Origin: Limnohabitans sp. JirII-31
GTDB lineage: Bacteria > Pseudomonadota > Gammaproteobacteria > Burkholderiales > Burkholderiaceae_C
Direction: 5' to 3'
Assembly (NCBI RefSeq): GCF_002778315.1
Contig: NZ_NESA01000013.1
Coordinates: forward strand, 26,378 to 90,377
DNA: 64,000 nucleotides
Position 1 is the stretch's first letter. Each line of letters starts with the position of its first letter. Position numbers and translations under genes: made by a program. Below the pieces are notes generated by a model. The model saw only the letters and a program-made list of their open reading frames with translations, made no database searches and was not told the DNA's origin. Below, in pieces: positions 43,285 through 50,978 of this stretch.

Positions 43285-43312
43285 AATTGTGCATAAAAAT
43301 GTAATTGTGCAT
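43285..43312. promoter_or_regulatory. Direct repeat AATTGTGCAT between gntR and the kinase gene
   Basis: AATTGTGCAT occurs at 43285-43294 and again at 43303-43312, 18 bp apart, next to TTGCATG at 43272. ATGCACAAT-type half-sites are plausible FCD-GntR operators, and their position directly upstream of gntR suggests autoregulation. Confidence 0.5.
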
Positions 43313-43401
43313 GTTGGTGCAAACCCTGCCGACAAGATGATGGCTGCGCCTTCACGACGCGTGACTTCGGGGCGTGAGGTGTGCGGCGCTACGATAGCGT
43401 G

Positions 43402-44709
43402 ATGAATGCTTTCACCCTCGACCCCCAAGCTTTCTTGGCCACGCTTTACCAAGCTGCTGTACAGCGCGCCTTGCCCTTGCACAACACCGCCGCATGGTTG
43501 CCCCCACCGCCCAAAGGCCGCACCCTGGTGTTGGGCGCGGGCAAAGCCGGTGGGGCCATGGCCCAGGCGGTCGAAGCCTTGTGGCCCGCAGACCAGCCGC
43601 TCTCGGGCCTGGTGATCACGCGCTACCACCACACGCCGCCGCGCCCAGCGGGTTTGCCTGCTCGCATTGAGGTGGTGGAGGCTGCGCACCCAGTGCCCGA
43701 CGCCGCAGGCTTGGCCGCCTCTGAGCGCATCTTGGCCTTGACCCAGGGGTTGACGAAAGACGACTTGGTGCTGTGCTTGATCTCAGGCGGGGGCTCGTCT
43801 TTGCTGACCCTGCCTGCTGAAGGCGTGAGCCTGCAAGACAAGCAGCGCATCAACCGTGACTTGCTGCACAGCGGCGCCAACATCACCGAGATGAACTGTG
43901 TGCGCAAACACCTCTCGCGCATCAAGGGTGGGCGCTTGGCCGCTGCTTGTGCGCCAGCCCAAGTGGTGACGCTCACCATCAGCGACGTGCCGGGCGACGA
44001 CCCCTCGGTCATTGCCAGTGGCCCCACGGTGTGTGACCACACCACCTGCGCCGATGCGCTGGCCATTTTGCAGCGCTACCGCATTGCTGTATCGGCTGAG
44101 GTGGAGGCGGCCTTGTTATCTGGCGCGCTGGAAACGCCCAAGCTTGGCATCGCCTGGCACGAACAACCGGTGCACCTGATTGCCACGCCCCAACAGTCAC
44201 TCGAAGCGGCGGCGCAGGTGGCGCGTGCAGCGGGCTTGAACGCCTATGTGCTGAGTGACGAAATAGAAGGCGAGTCGCGCGAAGTGGGTAAGGTGCATGC
44301 GGCGCTGGCCCGCGCGTCGGCGCGTGGTCTGGGGCCTTTTCAAAAGCCATGTGTGATTTTGAGTGGCGGCGAGACCACGGTGACGGTGCGTGCGCAAGCG
44401 GTTGGGACTGTGAAAGGCCGGGGCGGGCGGGCTGGTGAGTTTTGTTTGGGGCTGGCTGAAGCCCTGCAAGCGCAGCCCGGTGTGTGGGCCTTGGCCGCCG
44501 ACACCGATGGCATTGACGGCAGCGAAGACAACGCCGGTGCCCGCGTGGCCCCCGACACCTTGGCGCGTGCCGCAGCGCTGGGCTTGAAGCCCTCGGCCCA
44601 CCTAGACCGCAACGACGCCTATGGTTTTTTTGAGCCGCTGGGCGACTTGGTGGTCACCGGCCCCACCTTCACCAACGTGAACGACTTTCGCGCCTTGCTG
44701 GTGCTGTGA
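43402..44709 (+). CDS. Glycerate 2-kinase / hydroxypyruvate reductase-like (MOFRL) protein
   Basis: A 435-residue protein of the GckA/TtuD type: an N-terminal domain with LVLGAGKAGGAMAQAVEALW and LCLISGGGSSLLTLP (residues about 135-150), and a C-terminal MOFRL domain with ILSGGETTVTVR and ADTDGIDGSEDNAGA. It phosphorylates D-glycerate to 2-phosphoglycerate; older literature calls it hydroxypyruvate reductase TtuD of tartrate use. ATG 43402 is preferred over GTG 43381. It fits with the tartrate/malate-type dehydrogenase at 28540, though the two are far apart. Its end is 2 bp from the convergent thioesterase gene. Confidence 0.9.
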   Translation: MNAFTLDPQAFLATLYQAAVQRALPLHNTAAWLPPPPKGRTLVLGAGKAGGAMAQAVEALWPADQPLSGLVITRYHHTPPRPAGLPARIEVVEAAHPVPDAAGLAASERILALTQGLTKDDLVLCLISGGGSSLLTLPAEGVSLQDKQRINRDLLHSGANITEMNCVRKHLSRIKGGRLAAACAPAQVVTLTISDVPGDDPSVIASGPTVCDHTTCADALAILQRYRIAVSAEVEAALLSGALETPKLGIAWHEQPVHLIATPQQSLEAAAQVARAAGLNAYVLSDEIEGESREVGKVHAALARASARGLGPFQKPCVILSGGETTVTVRAQAVGTVKGRGGRAGEFCLGLAEALQAQPGVWALAADTDGIDGSEDNAGARVAPDTLARAAALGLKPSAHLDRNDAYGFFEPLGDLVVTGPTFTNVNDFRALLVL

Positions 44710-44711
44710 GT

Positions 44712-45155
44712 TCACTCGCAGAGGCTGCGAATCTCTGGCGGAATGGCGATGGCGCGGATGCCGGGTTGCGTTGCGTTGTCGCCCTCGCGGTGCGCCGCGA
44801 AGATGCGCACCTCGTCGCACTCCATGATCAGGTCGTCGTCGCGCATGACGCGGTAGCGCATCACAAAACTTTTGGCGCGCCACTCAGCGATGTGGGTGTG
44901 AATTTGCAGCACATCGCCATAACTGGCGGTTTTGACAAACCGTGCATGCGTGTCCACCAAGGGTGTACCAATGACGCCCAGCGTCTTTTCTGTCTCATGC
45001 CAAGGCGGCACACCGCATTGCACAAAGAAGTGGCGTGAGGCCGCATCGATCCAGCGAAAGAAATTGGGGAACCAGACAATGCGGGCCGGGTCGCAGTCGC
45101 CAAACTCGACCTGTTGGGTGAAGATGATGGTTTTATTCATGAAGTGAATGATCAT
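44712..45155 (-). CDS. Hotdog-fold acyl-CoA thioesterase (4-hydroxybenzoyl-CoA thioesterase-like)
   Basis: A 147-residue hotdog-fold enzyme. The motif EFGDCDPARIVWFPNFFRW holds the aspartate nucleophile of the 4-hydroxybenzoyl-CoA thioesterase type. It probably hydrolyses an aromatic or short acyl-CoA. ATG 45155 overlaps the stop of higA in an ATGA junction; ATG 45140 is a second option giving 142 residues. It is therefore downstream of, and possibly coupled to, a toxin-antitoxin pair. Confidence 0.86.
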   Translation of the reverse strand: MIIHFMNKTIIFTQQVEFGDCDPARIVWFPNFFRWIDAASRHFFVQCGVPPWHETEKTLGVIGTPLVDTHARFVKTASYGDVLQIHTHIAEWRAKSFVMRYRVMRDDDLIMECDEVRIFAAHREGDNATQPGIRAIAIPPEIRSLCE

Positions 45156-45454
45156 GCAGGCATTAACGCGGGTTTGAGTTTTGCGAGTTCTTTTTTCAAA
45201 CCTTTGCCGGCTTGCCAGAGGTCGTAGGCTGTTTGTTCTGCGAGCCACAGCTTGGCGTCGCCTCCGTTTTCTAAACCTAACCATGCTTGCAGGCGAAGTG
45301 CCATATCGGGCGATATCGCCGCTCTGCCATTGATGACGCGCGACAACGCAACGCGTGATACGCCCAGTTGGCGCGCAGCTTCACTCACGCCCAAGCCCAG
45401 GGCGGGCAACACGTCATCACGCAAGGTCAGGCCGGGGTGGGGTGGGTTATGCAT
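45152..45454 (-). CDS. higA: HigA-family antitoxin (XRE helix-turn-helix)
   Basis: A 100-residue antitoxin of the HigA/VapI type. The helix-turn-helix is GVSEAARQLGVSRVALSRVINGRAAIS (given in pieces: VSEAARQLGVS and ALSRVINGRA), preceded by PPHPGLTLRDDVLPALG, a typical HigA opening. The C-terminal part MALRLQAWLG and AEQTAYDLWQA packs on the DNA-binding domain. It follows higB by 9 bp and its stop overlaps the thioesterase start. Confidence 0.9.
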   Translation of the reverse strand: MHNPPHPGLTLRDDVLPALGLGVSEAARQLGVSRVALSRVINGRAAISPDMALRLQAWLGLENGGDAKLWLAEQTAYDLWQAGKGLKKELAKLKPALMPA

Positions 45455-45463
45455 GGTGGTCCT

Positions 45464-45745
45464 TCAGTGGTAATCCAAATAGTCCACCAAGACAGCATCC
45501 AAGCCGTCAAAGGTGAACGTGATTCGCCAGTTGCCATTGACCCAAACTGAGTAGTGGCCCCCAAGATGTGCGCCACTGAGTCGGTGCAAGCGCCAACCAG
45601 GCAAGTTCATATCTTGGGCGTGTGTGGCCTCGTTCAAACGTGACAGAAGCCTCGACAACTTTGCAGCGTGAGCAGCTTGGATGCCAGATTTGCTGCCCCT
45701 CTCAAAGAAAGCCTGTAGCCCTTTGTGTTTGAACGTTTTAATCAC
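45464..45745 (-). CDS. higB: HigB-family mRNA interferase toxin (RelE fold)
   Basis: A 93-residue toxin: IKTFKHKGLQAFFERGSKSGI, LNLPGWRLHRLSG-like MNLPGWRLHRLSG and YSVWVNGNWRITFTFDG are the family order, ending in VDYLDYH with the catalytic-region histidine. It cuts mRNA in the ribosome. The start is GTG 45745, 15 bp after the guanine deaminase stop, so higBA may be read from the xdhAB-guaD transcript as well as from any promoter of its own. Confidence 0.9.
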   Translation of the reverse strand: MIKTFKHKGLQAFFERGSKSGIQAAHAAKLSRLLSRLNEATHAQDMNLPGWRLHRLSGAHLGGHYSVWVNGNWRITFTFDGLDAVLVDYLDYH

Positions 45746-45760
45746 GCTGCCATTGTATCT

Positions 45761-47131
45761 TCATGCGACACATGCGTCTTCAGCAAGGTTTGGCCCAAGC
45801 TTGAAGGTTTCTCCTTGCACCACCGTGTGCGCCACCAGCCGGTCGTCGCCTAGCACCACCAGGGCAAACAGCCACTCGTCCAAGGTGTCGGCTTGCGCGC
45901 TACGGCGTGCCAGCAGCGGTGTGGCCTTGGGGTTGAGCACCACAAAGTCGGCCTCGCAGCCCACTTGCAAATTGCCCACCACGCCGTCTAGCCCCAAGGC
46001 ACGTGCTGCGCCTGCGGTGTGTTGCCACCACAGGTGCGCGGGGCTCAGGCTCAGGCCTGCGCGCCCCACCGCTTGGCGCGCCACGGTGTAGGCCGCGTGC
46101 ATGGTGTGAAACGGGCTGAAGCTGGTGCCGCCGCCCACATCACTGGCCAGGCCGTAGCGCAGGCCACAGCGGTCGGCGCTGGCGTAGTCAAAAAAGCCGC
46201 TGCCCAAAAACAAATTGCTGGTGGGGCTGATGGCGGCCACCGCGCCGCGCTCGGCCATGCAGCGGCGGTCGGTGTCGTCGAGGTGGATGCAGTGCGCATA
46301 CACCGCCCGCTCGCGCAGCAAACCCGCCTGGGTGTAAACATCCAGGTAGCTGCGTGCGTGCGGAAACAGCTCATGCGCCCAACGCACTTCGTCCAGGTTC
46401 TCGGCCACGTGCGATTGAATCCACACCGTGGGGTGTTGCTGTGCCAACTCGCCCGCGCCGTGCAGTTGTGCCTGCGTGCTGGTGGGCGCAAAGCGCGGGG
46501 TGATGGCGTAGCCCAAGCGGTCCACACCGTGCCAGCGTTGAATCAACGCTTCGGTTTGCTGCAAGCTTTGCGCGGTGTCGCGGTCGCGCAAGCCCTCGGG
46601 GCTGTGGCGGTCTTGCAGCACCTTGCCGGTGATCATGCGCAAGTGGCGTGCTTGTGCCTCCATCATGAAGGCGTCCACCGATGCCGGGTGTGCGGTGGCA
46701 AAGGTCAACGCGGTGGTGACGCCGTGACGCATCAACTCATCCAAGAAAAAGCGGGCCACGCCGCGCGCGTGCGCCGGGTCGGCAAACTGCTGTTCGTGCG
46801 GGAAGGTGTAGTGCTCCAACCAAGGCAGCAAGCCCTCGGCGGGTGAGGCAATGACGTCGGTTTGTGGGTAATGGATGTGCAGGTCCACAAAGCCCGGCGC
46901 AATCAGGTGGCCTGCAAAGTGCGTCATCGCCAGATCGGGGTAGTGGCCGATCAAGCTGGCGTAGTTACCCACGGCTTGCACGCGCACCGTGCCGTCGGCG
47001 TCGCGCGCGGTGACCAGCAGACCATCGGTCTCATGCGAGGGCATGGCGTGCTGGCTGTCGGCAAACCACAGCAGGGCAGCGCGCCATCCGCGCCAGTCGG
47101 TGCGCTGGGCACGGGGGGGTGTGGGGCTCAT
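45761..47131 (-). CDS. guaD: Guanine deaminase
   Basis: A 456-residue amidohydrolase of the GuaD family, converting guanine to xanthine plus ammonia. Metal ligands are seen in PGFVDLHIHYPQTDVI near residue 75, QSHVAENLDE near residue 230 and GLASDVGGGTSFS near residue 325; CIHLDDTD near residue 270 adds the conserved histidine. PQTD and NLFLGSGFFDY are guanine-deaminase-specific. Its ATG overlaps the xdhB stop (ATGA), so it is part of the xdhA-xdhB-guaD operon and hands its product to xanthine dehydrogenase. Longer upstream starts would lie inside xdhB. Confidence 0.93.
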   Translation of the reverse strand: MSPTPPRAQRTDWRGWRAALLWFADSQHAMPSHETDGLLVTARDADGTVRVQAVGNYASLIGHYPDLAMTHFAGHLIAPGFVDLHIHYPQTDVIASPAEGLLPWLEHYTFPHEQQFADPAHARGVARFFLDELMRHGVTTALTFATAHPASVDAFMMEAQARHLRMITGKVLQDRHSPEGLRDRDTAQSLQQTEALIQRWHGVDRLGYAITPRFAPTSTQAQLHGAGELAQQHPTVWIQSHVAENLDEVRWAHELFPHARSYLDVYTQAGLLRERAVYAHCIHLDDTDRRCMAERGAVAAISPTSNLFLGSGFFDYASADRCGLRYGLASDVGGGTSFSPFHTMHAAYTVARQAVGRAGLSLSPAHLWWQHTAGAARALGLDGVVGNLQVGCEADFVVLNPKATPLLARRSAQADTLDEWLFALVVLGDDRLVAHTVVQGETFKLGPNLAEDACVA

Positions 47132-49443
47132 GGGCGCTTTAAGGCGTGCAGCACGCGTTCGGGGGTGGCAGGGGCGTCGAGTTGCACCGCTGAGTTGTCG
47201 CCGCGTGCGGCGGAAATGGCTTCGCGCAACGCCTCGTACACGCTGATGGCCAGCATGAACGGCGGCTCGCCCACGGCCTTGCTGCGACCCACGGTGTCTT
47301 CGCGGTTGGCCTCGGGCCACAGCGACACGGCAAAGTGTTCGGGCACATCGGCGGCGGTGGGAATTTTGTAGGTGCTGGCGCCTTTGGTTTGCAGCACACC
47401 GGCGCTGTTGTACACCAACTCTTCGGTGGTGAGCCAGCCCAGGCCTTGCACAAAGCCGCCTTCGATTTGGCCCACGTCAATGGCCGGGTTCAGCGACTGG
47501 CCCACGTCGTGCAAGATGTCCACGCGCAACAGCCGGTACTCGCCCGTCAGGGTGTCAATGGCCACTTCGCTGCACGCTGCGCCGTAGGCAAAGTAATAAA
47601 ACGGGCGACCGGTGAGGGTGTTGCGGTCGTAGTGAATTTTTGGGGTGGCATAAAAACCATCGCTCCACAGTTGCACGCGCTGGTTGTAGGCCAGTTGCAC
47701 CGCTTGCACAAAGCTGCGCGTGGTGTGGGGCGTGCTGACCTGGGCGTTGGCAAACACCACCTCTTCTGGCGTGCAGCCATCGAGTTGGGCCAAGCACTGT
47801 GCCAAGTTGCTGCGCACAGACAGTGCGGCGGTTTGTGCGGCACGGCCATTCAAGTCGGTGCCGCTGGAGGCGGCGGTGGCGCTGGCGTTGGCCACTTTGT
47901 CGGTGTCGCTGGCGCTGATGCGTACCTGCGCCAGGCTTAAGCCAAACACCTGCGCCACCACGCCACACACCTTGGTGTGCAGACCTTGGCCCATTTCGGT
48001 GCCGCCGTGGTTGACCAGCACGCTGCCATCGGTGAACACCGACACCAAGGCGCCTGCTTGGTTGAAGTGTGTGGCCGTGAAGCTGATGCCAAATTTCACG
48101 GGCGTCAGCGCCATGCCGCGTTGAATGACCGTGTGTTGCGCGTTCCACTCGGCCAGTGCGGCGCGGCGGGCGCGGTAGTGGCAGTCGTCGGCCAGGCGCG
48201 TCATCAAGGGGTGCAAGATGTTGTCTTCCACCCGCATGCCGTAGGGTGTGGTGTGGCGGTCTTCCACGCCATAGAGGTTGCGCAGGCGCACATCGAGTGG
48301 GTCGAGGTGCAGCGCACGCGCGATGTCACCCATCACGGTTTCGATCAGCAGCACCCCTTGTGGGCCACCAAAGCCACGATAAGCGGTGTGGCTTTGGGTG
48401 TTGGTTTTGCAGCGGTACGAGGTGATGTCTGCCGCTGGCAAAAAGTAGGCGTTGTCGGTGTGAAAAATGGCCCGGTCCGCCACCGGGCCGCTCAGGTCGG
48501 CGCTGTGGCCGCAGTGCGCCATTTGCACCGAACGCAGCCCCAGCAGTTGGCCTTGCGCGTCATAAGCGGCTTGGTAGTCGTGGCTGAATGGATGGCGCTT
48601 GCCGGTGATCAGCATGTCGTCCCCGCGGTCCAGCCGCATCTTCACCGGGCCCTTCATTTTGTGCGCGGCCACGGCGGCCCACACGGCCAGGTGGCCGCCT
48701 TGTGTTTCTTTGCCGCCAAAGCCGCCGCCCATGCGGCGGCACACCACCCGCACCGCATGCAGCGGCAGCCCCAAGGCATGGGCCACCCAGTGCTGCACCT
48801 CGCCCGGGTGCTGGGTGCTGGAATGCACCAGCCATTGCTGCTGGCCTTGCGGCACGGCGTAGGCAATTTGGGCTTCCAAATAAAAGTGTTCTTGGCCACC
48901 AATTTCCAACTGGCCCGCGAGTTGGTGTGGCGCCTGTGCCCAGGCCGCCTCGGTGTCGCCGCTGCGCACGTGCACGGGGGGCAACACAAACGACTGTTGC
49001 TGCAAGGCGGTGCGTGCGTCCAGCACCGGGGGCTCGGCGGCCACGTCGATGCGTGCCAAGCGTGTGGCGTGCAAAGCCTGCTGGTGGGTGTCGGCCAACA
49101 CCAGAGCCATGACCTGGCCCACGTGCGACACGCGGGTGCTGGCAAAGATCGGTTCGTCGTGGGTGTAGGCGGCCAGCACGGGGTCGCCCACGATGTCGGC
49201 GGCTGTGACCACGCCGCGCACGCCGGGGGCTTGCAGGCAGGCGCTCAGGTCGAGGGCGCGCACCTGACCGCAGGCCACGGTGCTGAGCACGGGGGCTGCG
49301 TGCAGCGTGCCTTCGGTCAGGGCCATGTCGTCGATGTAGGCGGCACTGCCTTGCACATGGTGCACAGCGCTTTCGTGGATGGCGCTTTTCCGATCGGTGC
49401 TGTCGTGAACAGCGCTTTCATTGAGGGTGTGGGTGGTGTTCAT
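47128..49443 (-). CDS. xdhB: Xanthine dehydrogenase large (molybdopterin-binding) subunit, second complete copy
   Basis: A complete 771-residue XdhB. The N-terminal part has GSAAYIDDMALTEGTLHAAP and the cofactor-binding parts have RMGGGFGGKETQGG near residue 235, AYRGFGGPQG near residue 345, NHGGTEMGQGL near residue 480 and KAVGEPPFMLA near residue 725 with the catalytic glutamate. Together with XdhA it oxidises hypoxanthine/xanthine. It overlaps xdhA and guaD by four bases each, a tightly coupled operon. A second, partial xdhB lies at the start of the window. The copies are similar in motifs but clearly different in sequence. Confidence 0.95.
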   Translation of the reverse strand: MNTTHTLNESAVHDSTDRKSAIHESAVHHVQGSAAYIDDMALTEGTLHAAPVLSTVACGQVRALDLSACLQAPGVRGVVTAADIVGDPVLAAYTHDEPIFASTRVSHVGQVMALVLADTHQQALHATRLARIDVAAEPPVLDARTALQQQSFVLPPVHVRSGDTEAAWAQAPHQLAGQLEIGGQEHFYLEAQIAYAVPQGQQQWLVHSSTQHPGEVQHWVAHALGLPLHAVRVVCRRMGGGFGGKETQGGHLAVWAAVAAHKMKGPVKMRLDRGDDMLITGKRHPFSHDYQAAYDAQGQLLGLRSVQMAHCGHSADLSGPVADRAIFHTDNAYFLPAADITSYRCKTNTQSHTAYRGFGGPQGVLLIETVMGDIARALHLDPLDVRLRNLYGVEDRHTTPYGMRVEDNILHPLMTRLADDCHYRARRAALAEWNAQHTVIQRGMALTPVKFGISFTATHFNQAGALVSVFTDGSVLVNHGGTEMGQGLHTKVCGVVAQVFGLSLAQVRISASDTDKVANASATAASSGTDLNGRAAQTAALSVRSNLAQCLAQLDGCTPEEVVFANAQVSTPHTTRSFVQAVQLAYNQRVQLWSDGFYATPKIHYDRNTLTGRPFYYFAYGAACSEVAIDTLTGEYRLLRVDILHDVGQSLNPAIDVGQIEGGFVQGLGWLTTEELVYNSAGVLQTKGASTYKIPTAADVPEHFAVSLWPEANREDTVGRSKAVGEPPFMLAISVYEALREAISAARGDNSAVQLDAPATPERVLHALKRP

Positions 49444-50918
49444 GCCAAGTCCTCCAGGCGAATGTCGGTCTGGCCCGTGCTCTCTAGCCAGGCGCGTTGC
49501 AACAAATTGCCCAACACCTCGCGGCGGTAGGCGCTGCTGGCGCGCATGTCGGAGATGGGGTCAAACTCTTGGCGCAGCACGGCTTGCGCCTTCTGCACGG
49601 TGTCTGGCGTCCAGCGCTGGCCCAGTAGCGCGGCCTCGGTGCGCACGGCGCGCACGGGCGTGGCGGCCACGCCCCCTACGCCGATGCTGGCTTGGGTGAT
49701 GCGCTGGCCTTGACGCTGGATCTGCACCACCAGGCAGATGGCCGAGATGTCGTCTTCCACCCGCTTGGACACTTTGTAGGCTCCCAGCCATTCGTGTGGT
49801 GTGGGGCGCGGCACCTTGATCCAGCACAGCACTTCGTCGGGGGCCATCAGGTTTTGTCGGTAGCCGGTGTAGAGGTTTTCCAGTGGCAGTTCGCGGTGCA
49901 CGATGCGGTGACGCCGCCACGCCATCAGCACCACATGTGCACCCAGCGCAATCAGCAAGGGCATGCTGTCGCCAATGGGTGAGCCATTGGCCACGTTGCC
50001 CCCCAAGGTGCCCGACTGGCGGATGGGCCAGCCCGCAAAGCGGTTGGCAAAGGCCTGCACGTGCGGGCGCTCTTGTGCCAGCGCTTCGAACGCGTGCTGC
50101 AAAGGCACTGCCGCACCGATGGCGATGTGGCGTGGGTAGTCTTCCACCTCTCGCAACTCGTCCACACGACTGAGGTCAATCACTTGCTGCCAGCGCTGCC
50201 GGCCTTGGGTCAGCATGAGGCCAGCGTCGGTGGCCCCCGCAATCAGGGTGGCTTGGGGTGACTGGCTACGCGCGCGCAGCAAGTCTTCCAGGCGTTCGGG
50301 CAGCACGTAGTTGGCGTGAGGGTTGTGCGGTTCAATCTTGGCCAGCGCTTGCAACACGGCAGGCTCGTCCACGCGTTGCACGGGGTAGTCGCCCATGTGG
50401 CAGGCCGCTTGCACGATGGGCCGGTAGCCGGTGCAGCGGCACAGGTTGCCAGACAGCGCGTGTTGCGCCTGTTCACGGTTCACCGTTTGACCCTGGCACA
50501 CGCTGTCTTGGTACAGGCCAAATAGGCTCATCACAAAGCCGGGTGTGCAAAAGCCGCATTGCGAGCCGTGGTGGTCCACCATGGCCTGTTGCGCCGGGTG
50601 CAGGTCGCCGGCCGTCGTGGCCAGGTCGCCCGCTGTCCACACGGCCAGGCCATGCACCGAATGGGCTGGGCGAATGCAGCTGTTGATGGCGCGGTAGCTC
50701 AAGCGACCCTCGCTGGCTTCAGCCACCACCACGGTGCAGGCACCGCAGTCGCCTGCGGCGCAACCTTCTTTGGTGTCGCAGCTGCGCAGGTCCTCGCGCA
50801 GCAGGTCAAGCAGCGTGCGGTCCGGTGGTACATTGTTTAACGCCAGAGTCTCTCCACGTCGAACAAACATCAGTGGCTCTGACTTCAAGGGGGCTTGGGA
50901 TGGTTTTTGCTTGGTCAT
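49440..50918 (-). CDS. xdhA: Xanthine dehydrogenase small subunit (2Fe-2S and FAD)
   Basis: A 492-residue XdhA. The plant-type [2Fe-2S] motif CDTKEGCAAGDCGAC is near residue 48, and the second cluster's CGFCTPGFVMSL near residue 125 and CRCTGYRPI near residue 153 follow. The FAD domain begins at about residue 195 with ATLIAGATDAGLMLTQG, and SGTLGGNVANGSPIGDS near residue 305 binds FAD. It moves electrons from the XdhB molybdenum site to NAD. Its start codon lies in the second copy of a 14-bp tandem repeat. It is divergent from the nucleoside ABC operon, 60 bp away. Confidence 0.95.
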   Translation of the reverse strand: MTKQKPSQAPLKSEPLMFVRRGETLALNNVPPDRTLLDLLREDLRSCDTKEGCAAGDCGACTVVVAEASEGRLSYRAINSCIRPAHSVHGLAVWTAGDLATTAGDLHPAQQAMVDHHGSQCGFCTPGFVMSLFGLYQDSVCQGQTVNREQAQHALSGNLCRCTGYRPIVQAACHMGDYPVQRVDEPAVLQALAKIEPHNPHANYVLPERLEDLLRARSQSPQATLIAGATDAGLMLTQGRQRWQQVIDLSRVDELREVEDYPRHIAIGAAVPLQHAFEALAQERPHVQAFANRFAGWPIRQSGTLGGNVANGSPIGDSMPLLIALGAHVVLMAWRRHRIVHRELPLENLYTGYRQNLMAPDEVLCWIKVPRPTPHEWLGAYKVSKRVEDDISAICLVVQIQRQGQRITQASIGVGGVAATPVRAVRTEAALLGQRWTPDTVQKAQAVLRQEFDPISDMRASSAYRREVLGNLLQRAWLESTGQTDIRLEDLA

Positions 50919-50941
50919 AGTTCCAACGTCATAGTTCCAAC
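50914..50941. repeat. Tandem 14-bp duplication of the xdhA ribosome-binding/start region
   Basis: GTCATAGTTCCAAC occurs twice back to back at 50914-50927 and 50928-50941. On the minus strand each unit reads GTTGGAACTATGAC and so carries a GGA-type ribosome-binding sequence and an ATG. The second ATG is the xdhA start at 50918. The upstream ATG (50932) opens a five-codon frame, MTLEL, whose TGA overlaps the xdhA ATG. Confidence 0.85.
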
Positions 50942-50978
50942 TTTTCTAGCAAGATTAGTGCAAACACGCTGCATTCAG

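Noticed and set aside
47977..49530. Long (517-codon) plus-strand open frame antisense to xdhB
   Set aside because: The minus strand encodes a complete XdhB with all motifs; the antisense translation is rich in His, Gly and Val with no domain pattern, a shadow of GC-rich coding sequence.
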